In this document: piece after piece, positions 1 through 8,498 of the stretch
Layout of the letters: each line of letters opens with the position of its first letter
Numbering within the stretch: position 1 is the stretch's first letter
NCBI RefSeq assembly: GCF_000300275.1
Contig: NZ_AMRN01000011.1
Coordinates: 62,001-126,000, forward strand
From: Thalassospira profundimaris WP0211
Lineage (GTDB): Bacteria; Pseudomonadota; Alphaproteobacteria; Rhodospirillales; Thalassospiraceae
DNA: 64,000 nt
Reading direction: 5' to 3'
The notes under the pieces: model-generated
What the model was told of the DNA's origin: nothing
Database searches by the model: none
The model's input: only the letters and a program-made list of their open reading frames with translations
Made by a program: the position numbers and the translations under genes

Positions 1-1
1 A

Positions 2-1360
2 AGCCCCGTCGGACATAACCGGGAATCCCGTCTGTTTTATCAAAGCCGGTCCCGCCGCCCGCTGATCGAACGATCAGAAGGCGTTTATATGTGGGATGTC
101 GATGGCAAACGTTATATCGATGCGTCGAGTGGCGCCATGGTCAGCAATATCGGCCATAGCGACCCGCGCGTGATCGCCGCGATGACCAAGCAGCTTGAAA
201 AGGCCAGCTTCGCCTATCGCCTGCATTTCGAAAATGACGCCGCCGAAGACCTTGCGATCCGCCTTGCCGACCGTGCACCGGGCGATCTTGAGCGCGTATT
301 CTTTGTTTCCGGCGGGTCGGAGGCGGTTGAAAGCTGCATCAAGCTTGCCCGGCAATATGCACTGGCCAAGGGCCAGGCACAGCGCACAAAGATCATTTCA
401 CGCTTTCCGAGCTATCATGGCGCGACACTGGGTGCGCTTGCCATCACCGGCTATACGCCGATGCATGCGCCCTTTGCCCCGATGATGGTCGATCAGCCGA
501 AAATTCCAGCCCCAACATGTTATCTGGATCGTGATGATCTGAGCGATCATGACCGTGGCATCAAATATGCCAACATGCTGGAAGCCGAAATCATCAAACA
601 GGGCCCGGAAACAGTCCTTGGCTTCATTATGGAACCAGTCGGCGGGGCTGCCACTGGCGCACTGGTTGCCCCGGACAGTTACTATGGCCGTATCCGCGAG
701 ATTTGCGATCAATACGGCATTCTTCTGATCTATGACGAGGTCATGACGGGTGCCGGCCGAACCGGCAAGTATTTCGCCGCCGAGCATTGGGGCATCGTGC
801 CCGATATCCTTGCCGTATCCAAGGGATTGGCCGCCGGTTATGCGCCGCTTGGTGCGATGATCGCACCGGACCGCATTGTCGGTCCGGTTCTTGATCACGG
901 CGGGTTTATTCATGGCTACACCTATGCCGGGAACCCGTTGGCGTGCGCCGCGGGTAATGGCGTGCTTGATGTGATTGAAGAAGACAATCTGCTTGAAAAT
1001 GCCTCGACCAATGGCGCGGCACTCAAGGATGAATTGACCAAAATGGCCGATGATTTCGCAATGATCGGCGATGTGCGCGGCAAGGGTTTGTTGCTGGCGA
1101 TCGAATTGGTCAAGGACCGCGACAGCATGGAGCCGATTGATCCCAAACATATGGCAGCAGCGCGTCTGGTCGATATCGCCTATGACATGGGCCTGATCAT
1201 TTACTGGCGCCGCACACGCGGCGGGTATCGCGGCGATCATGTCATGGTCTGCCCGCCCATGACGATTACCAAGGAACAGTTTGCCGATATCCTTGTGCCG
1301 CTGCGCAAGGCATTGAGCGAACTGCAAGACGAACTCGAAGTCGCAGGAGCCTTCGCATGA
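2..1360 (+). CDS. class III PLP aminotransferase, 5' end outside window
   Basis: The reading frame is open from base 2 and the protein upstream of the Met at 89 still reads like the family's N-terminus (LFYQSRSRRP then GVYMWDVDGKRYID), so the gene starts before the window and 89 is an internal Met. The PLP-binding lysine lies in AVSKGLAAGYAPLGA (codon 821-823), the cofactor-contacting Asp in LLIYDEVMTG, and the glycine-rich FFVSGGSEAVE motif is present. The enzyme should transfer an amino group from an omega- or beta-amino acid or polyamine-like donor to a keto acid. It ends in a 4-base overlap with the beta-keto acid cleavage gene, so the two are probably translationally coupled. The substrate is not readable from sequence. 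Confidence 0.9.
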   Translation, partial: SPVGHNRESRLFYQSRSRRPLIERSEGVYMWDVDGKRYIDASSGAMVSNIGHSDPRVIAAMTKQLEKASFAYRLHFENDAAEDLAIRLADRAPGDLERVFFVSGGSEAVESCIKLARQYALAKGQAQRTKIISRFPSYHGATLGALAITGYTPMHAPFAPMMVDQPKIPAPTCYLDRDDLSDHDRGIKYANMLEAEIIKQGPETVLGFIMEPVGGAATGALVAPDSYYGRIREICDQYGILLIYDEVMTGAGRTGKYFAAEHWGIVPDILAVSKGLAAGYAPLGAMIAPDRIVGPVLDHGGFIHGYTYAGNPLACAAGNGVLDVIEEDNLLENASTNGAALKDELTKMADDFAMIGDVRGKGLLLAIELVKDRDSMEPIDPKHMAAARLVDIAYDMGLIIYWRRTRGGYRGDHVMVCPPMTITKEQFADILVPLRKALSELQDELEVAGAFA

Positions 1361-2286
1361 GCCGCAAAGTCATCATCACCTGTGCGATTACCGGATCGGT
1401 TCATACCCCGTCCATGAGCCCGCATTTGCCGGTCACACCCGATGAAATCGCAAGGCAGGCGATTGATGCTGCCGATGCCGGGGCATCGATCCTGCACCTT
1501 CATGCACGTGATCCCAAAACCGGTTATCCAAGCCCGGACCCGGATGTGTTCATGCAGTTCCTGCCAAAGATCAAGGCAGCGACCAATGCGGTGATCAATA
1601 TTTCGACCGGTGGCGGCATGAACATGAATGTCCGTGACCGCATCCGGGCCGCACGCGAAGCCGCACCGGAAATGGCGTCGCTTAACATGGGCACGATGAA
1701 TTTCGGCCTGTTCCCGGCCCTTGCCGGGCGCAGTGACTGGAAACATGACTGGGAACCGGAATTTCTTGAAAGCAGCCGTGACTTTGTTTTCAAGAACACG
1801 TTTTCAGACATCGAAACCATTCTGGCCGAACTGGGTGAGGCCAATGGCACCCGGTTCGAGTTTGAATGCTATGATGTCGGCCATCTTTATACCCTGGCGC
1901 ATTTCGTTGATCGCGGCCTGATCAAGGGGCCGATCTTCATTCAGTTCGTGTTGGGTGTTCTGGGCGGCATTGGCGCCGATCCTGATAATCTGGCGCATCT
2001 GAAACGCACGGCCGACAAGCTGTTTGGTGATCAATATCAGTTTTCTGTTCTGGGTGCGGGACGCCATCAGATGCCGCTTGGCAGCATGTCGGCCGCAATG
2101 GGCGGTAATGTGCGGGTCGGGCTTGAAGACAACCTTTATATCAAGAAGGGCGAGCTTGCGCCGGACAACGCATCGCAAGTGCGCAAAATCCGCGAGGTGC
2201 TTGACGGGTTGTCGCTTGAAATCGCAACTCCGGACGAGGCGCGCGCAATCCTGGGTCTGAAAGGCGGCGACAAGGTCGCCTTCTGA
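1357..2286 (+). CDS. beta-keto acid cleavage enzyme (BKACE, DUF849 family)
   Basis: This 309-residue protein has the BKACE hallmarks: N-terminal KVIITCAITGSVHTPSMSPHLP, the metal-ligand histidines of the HLHARD segment, and FEFECYDVGHLYTL. Family members condense a beta-keto acid with acetyl-CoA to give acetoacetate and a CoA ester; the founding member is 3-keto-5-aminohexanoate cleavage enzyme of lysine fermentation, and others act on dehydrocarnitine and similar compounds. Its ATG overlaps the aminotransferase stop by 4 bases. With an aminotransferase upstream, a plausible order is that an amino group is removed and the resulting beta-keto acid is cleaved here. The exact substrate is inference. 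Confidence 0.92.
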   Translation: MSRKVIITCAITGSVHTPSMSPHLPVTPDEIARQAIDAADAGASILHLHARDPKTGYPSPDPDVFMQFLPKIKAATNAVINISTGGGMNMNVRDRIRAAREAAPEMASLNMGTMNFGLFPALAGRSDWKHDWEPEFLESSRDFVFKNTFSDIETILAELGEANGTRFEFECYDVGHLYTLAHFVDRGLIKGPIFIQFVLGVLGGIGADPDNLAHLKRTADKLFGDQYQFSVLGAGRHQMPLGSMSAAMGGNVRVGLEDNLYIKKGELAPDNASQVRKIREVLDGLSLEIATPDEARAILGLKGGDKVAF

Positions 2287-2342
2287 CAGCAGACCCGACA
2301 AAACCACCACCGTTTGACCACTTCATGTGAAAGGCGGCAGAG

Positions 2343-3386
2343 ATGATGCATGCCTATTTCTCAGACGATCAGCTCCGCCATCATGGCAAGACCTTCATTG
2401 TCGCGGGCGAGAAAAAGCCGATCCCCGAAGTCCCCGAACGCGCAGAAATCCTGCGCGGTGCGGTCGGGCGTCTGGGTCTTGATCTTCATGCCCCCAGTGA
2501 CGCCGGACTGGCCCCGATCGCCGCCATTCACGATGCGCAATATCTGAACTTCCTGCAGACCATTCACGATGAATGGCAGGATGTCGGGGGGGCGGAACAG
2601 GTTATTCCAAACATCCACCCGTTTGATCGCAACGGTCCCTACCCGCGTCATCCTGCCGGCAAGGCGGGCTTTCATCTTGGCGACACGTCCTGCCCGGTCT
2701 CGACCACCACATGGCATTCAGCCTATGCCAGTGCGCAAACCGCAATTGCCGCCGCCCGCCATGTGCGTGATCAGGGGGCCAAGACCGCCTATGCCCTGTG
2801 CCGTCCGCCGGGCCATCATGCCAGTAGCAATATTGCTGGCGGCTTTTGTTACCTGAACAACAGTGCGATTGCCGCCGAGGAGCTCCGCCGCAAATATGAT
2901 CGGGTCGCGATCCTTGACGTCGATCTGCATCACGGCAACGGCACCCAGCATATTTTCTATGACCGGTCTGATGTCATGACCCTGTCGATCCATGCTGATC
3001 CGATGGATTTTTATCCGTTCTATTGGGGCCATGCCGGGGAAGCTGGCGCACAGGACGGGCTTGGCTTTAACCATAATCAGCCCCTGCCCCTTGGCAGCGG
3101 CGATAACGTATTCCTTGATGCGCTTGACCGGGCATTGGCAAGGATCGACGATTTCGCTGCGGATGCGGTTGTCATTGCGCTTGGCCTTGATGCATCACGC
3201 GATGATCCGTTTGGCGGATTGACGGTCAGCCCCGATGGTTTTGCCCGGATCGGCGAAAAAATTGGCACCCTTTCCTGCCCGACCGTTCTGGTGCAGGAAG
3301 GTGGTTATGTTAGTGAAACACTTGCAGAAAACCTTTATCAATTTATCAGCGGCTTTGGCGCGACCACCAAAACAAACCCGATTTAA
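2343..3386 (+). CDS. histone deacetylase family protein, acetylpolyamine amidohydrolase type
   Basis: The 347-residue protein matches the length of bacterial acetylpolyamine amidohydrolases. Catalytic landmarks are RPPGHHA (His-His pair), AILDVDLHHGNGTQ (zinc Asp and His), GLDASRDDPFGG (second zinc Asp) and EGGYV (catalytic Tyr). The N-terminal loop HHGKTFIVAGEKKPIPEVPERA is typical of the acetylpolyamine subgroup rather than AcuC. It should hydrolyse an N-acetyl amide on a polyamine or related amine in the cytoplasm. It sits 56 bases after the BKACE gene and 11 before the FAD oxidase, inside the same operon. Two adjacent ATG codons (2343, 2346) could both serve as start. Confidence 0.88.
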   Translation: MMHAYFSDDQLRHHGKTFIVAGEKKPIPEVPERAEILRGAVGRLGLDLHAPSDAGLAPIAAIHDAQYLNFLQTIHDEWQDVGGAEQVIPNIHPFDRNGPYPRHPAGKAGFHLGDTSCPVSTTTWHSAYASAQTAIAAARHVRDQGAKTAYALCRPPGHHASSNIAGGFCYLNNSAIAAEELRRKYDRVAILDVDLHHGNGTQHIFYDRSDVMTLSIHADPMDFYPFYWGHAGEAGAQDGLGFNHNQPLPLGSGDNVFLDALDRALARIDDFAADAVVIALGLDASRDDPFGGLTVSPDGFARIGEKIGTLSCPTVLVQEGGYVSETLAENLYQFISGFGATTKTNPI

Positions 3387-3397
3387 GAAGGCCCCAC

Positions 3398-4543
3398 ATG
3401 ACACATTCGGACATCCTGATCATCGGCGGCGGCATTGCCGGAATGTCAGCTGCATTCTTTTTGGCCAAGGCGGGTAAATCCGTCACGGTTCTCGAACGCG
3501 AAGACCAGCCGGGCTATCACAGCACCGGCCGGTCCGCAGCGCTTTATAGCGAAACATATGGCCCGAAGATCATCCGCAAGATGTCGACCGCCAGCCGGGC
3601 TTTCTTCATCACCCCGCCAGACGGGTTTACCGAAAACCCGATCCTGACCCCGCGCGGCATCATCATGACCGCCGCCCCCGGCGAAGAGGCCAAACTTGAT
3701 GCCATCCTGACCGAGGGGCGCGCGAATGGTGCGAACTTTGTTGAACTGACGCCCGATGAACTTAAGGAAATTGTGCCAGTCATTCATACCGACCGGGTAG
3801 CCAAGGCGGCCTATGAGCCGGATGCCATGGATATTGACGTGCATGCGCTTCACTGGGGCTTTATCCGTCAATTCAAGGCGCTTGGCGGTTCGGTTGTTAC
3901 CAAGGCCGATGTCAGCGCGATTGGCAAGGCAGACGGCAAGTGGCAGGTCACGCTGGCCAAGGGCGATGTTTATACCGGCGATATCGTCGTCAATGCGGCG
4001 GGGGCTTGGGCGGACGAGATCGCGACCAAGGCCGGGATCAAGCCGCTTGGCATCGTGCCCAAACGCCGCACGGCGGTGATGGTGGATGTCCCAACTGACG
4101 TAAAGCCACATGGCTGGCCGTTGGTCGCATGCCTCGACGAAACGCTTTATTTCAAGGAAGACGCGGGTCGCTTGCTGGTGTCGCCGGCCGACACCACACC
4201 GACCGAACCCCATGACGTGCAGCCCGAAGAACTTGATATCGCGATTACCATTGATCGCCTGATGACGGCCACCAGCATCGAGGTCCGCCGTCCGGGTGAA
4301 AGCTGGGCCGGGTTGCGCAGCTTCTTTGCCGATGGCGATCCGGTATCAAGCTTTGATCCGGCAGATGACAGTTTCTATTGGCTGGCCGGTCAAGGGGGTT
4401 ACGGCATCCAGACCGCACCGGCGATGGGTGAATATGCGGCAAGCATCATCACGGGCATGGGCGTCCCGCCACAGATGGAAAAGCTTGGCATTACCACCGA
4501 TGCGCTTTCGGCCACCCGCCCCACCCTTGTTAGCGGCAAGTAA
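3398..4543 (+). CDS. FAD-dependent amine/amino acid oxidase, DAO family
   Basis: This 381-residue flavoprotein opens with the dinucleotide-binding motif ILIIGGGIAGMSAAFFLAKAG followed by a DAO-family domain, and closes with a second FAD contact in WLAGQGGYGIQTAPAMGE. DAO-family enzymes (D-amino acid oxidase, glycine/sarcosine oxidase, amine dehydrogenases) convert an amine to an imine. RidA, which hydrolyses reactive imines, is the last gene of the cluster, which supports an imine-producing role. A ribosome site GAAGG precedes the ATG. The residue THRS-type specificity cannot be deduced; a dehydrogenase rather than oxidase activity is possible. Confidence 0.87.
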   Translation: MTHSDILIIGGGIAGMSAAFFLAKAGKSVTVLEREDQPGYHSTGRSAALYSETYGPKIIRKMSTASRAFFITPPDGFTENPILTPRGIIMTAAPGEEAKLDAILTEGRANGANFVELTPDELKEIVPVIHTDRVAKAAYEPDAMDIDVHALHWGFIRQFKALGGSVVTKADVSAIGKADGKWQVTLAKGDVYTGDIVVNAAGAWADEIATKAGIKPLGIVPKRRTAVMVDVPTDVKPHGWPLVACLDETLYFKEDAGRLLVSPADTTPTEPHDVQPEELDIAITIDRLMTATSIEVRRPGESWAGLRSFFADGDPVSSFDPADDSFYWLAGQGGYGIQTAPAMGEYAASIITGMGVPPQMEKLGITTDALSATRPTLVSGK

Positions 4544-4575
4544 TCATCGGCCTCGACCGAGCAGGAGAAAGACCA

Positions 4576-5862
4576 ATGAGCCATTTTGATCGTGCAGCCT
4601 TGCGCGAAGCTGTTTCAAAGCGCACCCAAAGTGCGATTGATGATTTGTGCGCGCTGGTGCGCCATGACAGCCTGCTTGGCAACGAGGCATCTGCACAAGG
4701 TTGGATTGCCGACAAGTTTGCCGCGATGGGGCTCGATGTCGAGCGGGTCAAGATTGACATCAGCGCCTTACGCGATCAGCCGGGCTTTTCACCGCCGGTG
4801 ATTGACGGCTATGACGGGCGTGAAAACGTTGTTGGCCTGCATCGCCCGCAAAACCCGACGGGACGCAGCCTGATCCTCAATGGTCATATGGATGTCGTAC
4901 CGACCGGACCGGCCGAACAATGGCGGTTTGGGCCCTTTACCCCGCATGTCGAGGATGACTGGATTTACGGGCGTGGTGCGGGCGATATGAAGGCCGGGAT
5001 CATTGCCTATTGCCAGGCACTTCAGGCGCTACACGATATCGGCCTTGAACCGGCTGCCGCCGTCACCCTGCAATCAGTGATCGAGGAAGAATGTACCGGC
5101 AACGGGGCGCTGGCCTGCCTGCATGCAGGATACAAGGCCGATTGCGCCATCATTCCCGAACCGTTTAACCAGACCCTGATGACGGCCCAGCTTGGTGTCA
5201 TGTGGTTCCAGATCCATGTCTCGGGAAGTCCGGCGCATGTTCTTGATACCTCGGCGGGCAGTAACGCGATTGAGGCGGCCTTTGGGTTCTTTGAAACGTT
5301 AAAGGAAGTTGAGGAAATCTGGAACCACCCGACCCATCGTCATGCGGCCTTTGGTGCGCATGTCCATCCGGTGAACTTCAATCTGGGCAAGATTGAAGGC
5401 GGTGAATGGGCGTCCACCGTGCCGCCGGTTTGCACCGCTGATATCCGTGTTGGTTTCTATCCGGGCATGGAGCTTGAAAAGGTGCGCGAAACCATTGAGG
5501 CCGTGAAGCAAAGCGCGCTTGATAACCACCCGGCTTGCAAAGGGGCCAAGATCGAGATCACCTATCGCGGTTTTCAGGCCGAAGGTTGCGAGATGGATAT
5601 CAATCATCCGATGATGTCGATGATTGGCGACATTCATCAGGAAGTCACCGGCAAGGAGATCAGAAACCTGGCCTCGACCGCGACAACCGATGCGCGCTTT
5701 TTCCAGATTTATGGCAATATCCCGGCCACCTGTTATGGCCCGAAGGCCGAACGTATTCACGGGATTGATGAACGGGTTTCGATTGCGTCGATGATGGAAG
5801 TCACCGAGGTTCTTGCCCTGTTCATTGCCGACTGGTGCGGCGTACAAAAGCGTGCTAGCTAG
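4576..5862 (+). CDS. M20 family deacylase (ArgE/DapE-like)
   Basis: The 428-residue protein carries the M20 zinc ligands in order: NGHMDVVPTG (His), YGRGAGDMKAG (bridging Asp), IEEECTGNG (Glu-Glu, catalytic base and ligand), PEPF, and RIHGIDE (C-terminal His). It should hydrolyse an N-acyl amino compound or succinyl/acetyl-diamino acid. A strong AGGAG site precedes ATG 4576. Its stop codon is unusual: the TAG at 5860-5862 is the first three bases of the structured repeat that follows, so the element appears to set the C-terminus. Without the element the frame would run from AGC into TAC ATC TCA and stop eleven codons later. Confidence 0.9.
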   Translation: MSHFDRAALREAVSKRTQSAIDDLCALVRHDSLLGNEASAQGWIADKFAAMGLDVERVKIDISALRDQPGFSPPVIDGYDGRENVVGLHRPQNPTGRSLILNGHMDVVPTGPAEQWRFGPFTPHVEDDWIYGRGAGDMKAGIIAYCQALQALHDIGLEPAAAVTLQSVIEEECTGNGALACLHAGYKADCAIIPEPFNQTLMTAQLGVMWFQIHVSGSPAHVLDTSAGSNAIEAAFGFFETLKEVEEIWNHPTHRHAAFGAHVHPVNFNLGKIEGGEWASTVPPVCTADIRVGFYPGMELEKVRETIEAVKQSALDNHPACKGAKIEITYRGFQAEGCEMDINHPMMSMIGDIHQEVTGKEIRNLASTATTDARFFQIYGNIPATCYGPKAERIHGIDERVSIASMMEVTEVLALFIADWCGVQKRAS

Positions 5863-6124
5863 GGTCGAAACTCGTTCACATGACCGATCCGGCAACTGAT
5901 ATGAGAGAAAAAGCTAGGAAAATGCCGCAGATCGGGGTGATCCCAGGTCAAGGGATTTGACGCAGAGGCTTTCTCTCATATCAGGTGGCCTTTGGATCAC
6001 CCGGATTTGCACGGGCTATTTTGTCGCAAAACCTTGAAAGATGTATATCTTCCTGCGGTTTTGCTTCGCATATCCGCACAAATCCGGGCGACCGGAACGA
6101 TTATGTGAACGAGTTTCGACCCTA
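5860..6124 (-). repeat. structured dispersed element, copy 1 (three-way junction)
   Basis: A 265-base non-coding segment fills the gap between the M20 gene and ridA. Its ends are a perfect 22-base inverted repeat (5860-5881 with 6103-6124, reading TAGGGTCGAAAC... inward), and pairing continues to 5893/6091 with two mismatches. Inside are two more helices: 5896-5910 with 5970-5984 (15 perfect pairs) and 5998-6009 with 6079-6090 (12 pairs, one G-T). The loop at 6010-6078 is 65/69 identical to the loop of copy 2 at 23701-23769. Read on the minus strand, the order is terminal helix, helix 2, a short linker, helix 3, terminal helix. The strand is assigned from wobble pairs. TA stands at both outer ends and could be a target duplication. 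Confidence 0.85.
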
Positions 6125-6171
6125 CATCTCAATTCGAATAATATATCCAATGCTTTAACAAGGAGCGTTTC

Positions 6172-6519
6172 ATGAGCATCCAGCGTCTTCACACCGGCCC
6201 GCGTATGAGCCAGGCCGTTGTCCATGGCAACACCATCTATCTGGCTGGCCAGGTTGGTAACCCCGATAGCGACATCACCAACCAGACCAAGGAATGCCTT
6301 GAAAAGGTTGATGCGCTTCTGGCCGAATGCGGTTCGAGCAAAGAAAACATCCTGTCGACCACTGTCTGGCTTGCCGACATGAAAGACTTTGCGGCAATGA
6401 ACGCCGTTTGGGATGCATGGGTCCCGCAGGGTCACACCCCGGGTCGTGCCTGCGGCGAAGCAAAGCTTGCCACCCCGGATTACCTGGTTGAGTTCATTGT
6501 GATTGCGGCCAAGCCGTAA
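6172..6519 (+). CDS. RidA family enamine/imine deaminase
   Basis: This 115-residue protein has the length and motifs of the RidA (YjgF/YER057c/UK114) family: IYLAGQVG near residue 25 and the C-terminal active-site segment HTPGRACGEAKLATPDYLVEF with the conserved Arg and Glu. RidA proteins hydrolyse reactive enamines and imines released by PLP enzymes or flavin oxidases. Here that fits the aminotransferase and FAD oxidase upstream. The AAGGAG site lies 6 bases before the ATG. Copy 1 of the structured element separates it from the M20 gene, so it may now be read from its own promoter. Confidence 0.92.
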   Translation: MSIQRLHTGPRMSQAVVHGNTIYLAGQVGNPDSDITNQTKECLEKVDALLAECGSSKENILSTTVWLADMKDFAAMNAVWDAWVPQGHTPGRACGEAKLATPDYLVEFIVIAAKP

Positions 6520-6534
6520 GTCACTTTGACACGA

Positions 6535-6580
6535 ACAAAAAAACGCCTGACACGGAAAACCGGTCAGGCGTTTTTTTGTT
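6535..6580. terminator. bidirectional rho-independent terminator
   Basis: CGCCTGAC (6545-6552) pairs with GTCAGGCG (6564-6571), flanked by an A-run on the left and a T-run on the right. It lies between the convergent ridA and OsmC-fusion genes and can serve both. Confidence 0.9.
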
Positions 6581-6599
6581 TGTGCAGAAATCTGGCGGA

Positions 6600-7838
6600 C
6601 TAAACCCGATCTTCGCGCGTGACGATCAATGATGTCGCCTCAAGCGTTCTGTGCACCGGGCACTTATCGGCAATCTCGATCAAACGTTTCCGGGTGGCAT
6701 CATCCAGATCGCCGGTGAACCGGATGATGCGTTCGAAACGGTCGATCTTGCCGCCTTTTGCCGAATGCTGTTCGCCGCATTCCGCGCAATCATCGGCATG
6801 GACTTTTTGATGCAGGACTTCAGCACGGATGGAATCAATCGGGATGCCCTTGTGATCGGCATACATCCGGATCGTCATCACCGTACAACTGCCAAGGGCG
6901 GTTGAAAGATAATCATAGGGCGACGGTCCACTATCGAGCCCGCCAACCTTTTCCGGCTCGTCGGCCAGCAAGCGATGCTTGCCCGCCATGACCATCGACT
7001 GGAACTTGCCAAGACCGGTTTCACGAACAATCACACCTTCGCCGATATCCGGTTTTGCCGATTTGCCTGCCGGCAGATATCGCTTTGCCCATGCGGCAAT
7101 TACGGATGCGGCGTACTGCGCATCATCAGGATCGCTCAGCAAATGGTCGGCTTGATCAAGCGAGACAAAGCTTTTGGGATGCTTGGCCGCATCAAAAATC
7201 TTGCCGGCATTTTCAATCCCGACAGTCTGATCAAGCGGCGCATGCAAGACCAGAAGCGCCTTTTTCATCTTTGCCACCTGCGTTGGCAGATCATATCCAC
7301 CAAGGTCATCAACGAACTGCTTGCGAATGACAAAAGGCCGCCCGCCAAGGCAAACTTCGGCCTCGCCCTTTTCGCGGATTTCATCAAGATGATCGGCAAA
7401 GTTATGGGTCACGTGATGGACATCTGCCGGTGCGCCGATGGTTGCAACCGCCGTTGCCTCCTTGATGCGATCGGCCACCGCCAGAACCGCTGCTCCGCCA
7501 AGTGAATGTCCGATCAGAAGTTTGGGGGCCTCAAACGCGTCACGCAGGAAATCGACCGCACGTTCAAGATCATCAAGGTTGGATGTAAAGTTGGTCGAGG
7601 CGAAATCACCGCCCGATCCACCCAGCCCGGTAAAATCAAACCGCAGGACACCGATGCCCTCAATCGTCAGCGCCTCGGCAATTTTGCGGGCGGCAATCAG
7701 ATCCTTGGTACAGGTAAAACAATGGGCAAACAGCGCATAGGCCTTGACCGGCCCGGTTGGCAGGTCCAGCCGTGCGGCCAGTTCGGCACCATGGGCCCCT
7801 TCAAATGTCACCTTGATCGGTTTTCCGGGCATTGTCAT
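6600..7838 (-). CDS. bifunctional alpha/beta hydrolase-OsmC fusion protein
   Basis: A 412-residue fusion. Residues 1 to about 260 are an alpha/beta hydrolase with the nucleophile elbow GHSLGGAA and the early FAHCFTCTKD motif. Residues about 270-405 are an OsmC/Ohr domain with the two redox cysteines, one in STALGSCTV and one in ADKCPVH. OsmC-type domains reduce organic hydroperoxides with these cysteines; the hydrolase partner may free a substrate or be regulatory. The architecture is a recurrent one in proteobacteria. The gene is monocistronic, with a terminator shared with ridA downstream and an AGGAGA site before the ATG. Confidence 0.93.
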   Translation of the reverse strand: MTMPGKPIKVTFEGAHGAELAARLDLPTGPVKAYALFAHCFTCTKDLIAARKIAEALTIEGIGVLRFDFTGLGGSGGDFASTNFTSNLDDLERAVDFLRDAFEAPKLLIGHSLGGAAVLAVADRIKEATAVATIGAPADVHHVTHNFADHLDEIREKGEAEVCLGGRPFVIRKQFVDDLGGYDLPTQVAKMKKALLVLHAPLDQTVGIENAGKIFDAAKHPKSFVSLDQADHLLSDPDDAQYAASVIAAWAKRYLPAGKSAKPDIGEGVIVRETGLGKFQSMVMAGKHRLLADEPEKVGGLDSGPSPYDYLSTALGSCTVMTIRMYADHKGIPIDSIRAEVLHQKVHADDCAECGEQHSAKGGKIDRFERIIRFTGDLDDATRKRLIEIADKCPVHRTLEATSLIVTREDRV

Positions 7839-7932
7839 TCTCCTGACCTTTGAGGGGTGAAATCAAACTGCTATTTCAGATAGTCCCCGATAATATCCTT
7901 CTTGATGCCACCGTAACACGGACAGTTCAGTG

Positions 7933-8442
7933 ATGATCGTTCAAACCGAACGCACAATTTTGCGAGAAGCCACGCATGACGACGCCCCGTTCATTCTTCA
8001 GCTGCTGAATGAGCCCGGATGGCTTCGGTTTATCGGCGATCGTAACATTCATGACCTTCAGGCGGCGCGGGATTATATCGATCTGCGTTTTCGCGAAAAC
8101 CATGACAAGCTTGGCTTTGGGATGTGCGTTGCACTGGAAAAACAAGGCCAAAGCCCGATTGGCCTGATCGGCTTTGTAAAGCGTGACACGCTTGATGCAC
8201 CTGATATCGGCTATGCCGTGACCGAGGCCCATCAGGGCAAGGGTTATGCCTATGAAGTCAGTTCGGCACTAATCAATCATGGCTGGCATCATTACGGGTT
8301 TGACAAGATTTATGGCTATTGCCTGCCTGACAATGTCGCGTCTGTTCGGATGCTTGAAAAGCTTGGCCTGACTTATCTGCGTGATCAGGATGTCAATCAG
8401 TCTGGCGAAATGTGCAGGCTTTATATAGCAACCCGACCCTAA
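7933..8442 (+). CDS. GNAT N-acetyltransferase, RimJ-like
   Basis: The protein (169 residues from ATG 7933; a GTG at 7930 is the alternative start) follows the RimJ/RimL layout: TERTILREATHDD at the N-terminus, GLIGFVKRD in the middle, and the acetyl-CoA loop IGYAVTEAHQGKGYAYE, then the NVASVRMLEKLGL helix. Such enzymes acetylate ribosomal protein N-termini or small molecules; target unknown here. It is divergent from the OsmC-fusion gene and ends at a hairpin terminator. Confidence 0.85.
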   Translation: MIVQTERTILREATHDDAPFILQLLNEPGWLRFIGDRNIHDLQAARDYIDLRFRENHDKLGFGMCVALEKQGQSPIGLIGFVKRDTLDAPDIGYAVTEAHQGKGYAYEVSSALINHGWHHYGFDKIYGYCLPDNVASVRMLEKLGLTYLRDQDVNQSGEMCRLYIATRP

Positions 8443-8465
8443 TCCAGATTCAGCACACCAAAACA

Positions 8466-8498
8466 AAACCCCGCGATCTGATGATGCGGGGTTTTTGA
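8466..8498. terminator. bidirectional terminator
   Basis: AACCCCGC (8468-8475) pairs with GCGGGGTT (8487-8494) with T-rich sequence on the right and A-rich on the left. It separates the convergent GNAT and thioesterase genes. Confidence 0.88.

Noticed and set aside
398-1327. Long minus-strand frame opposite the aminotransferase
   Set aside because: Typical antisense frame of a GC-rich gene; composition rich in His, Arg and Cys and without motifs.
5860-6124. Ordinary MITE of an IS630-like transposon
   Set aside because: TA flanks fit, but the terminal repeats of the two copies are different in sequence while still perfectly complementary, which a transposase-recognised end would not allow. 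Kept only as a possible insertion mode.
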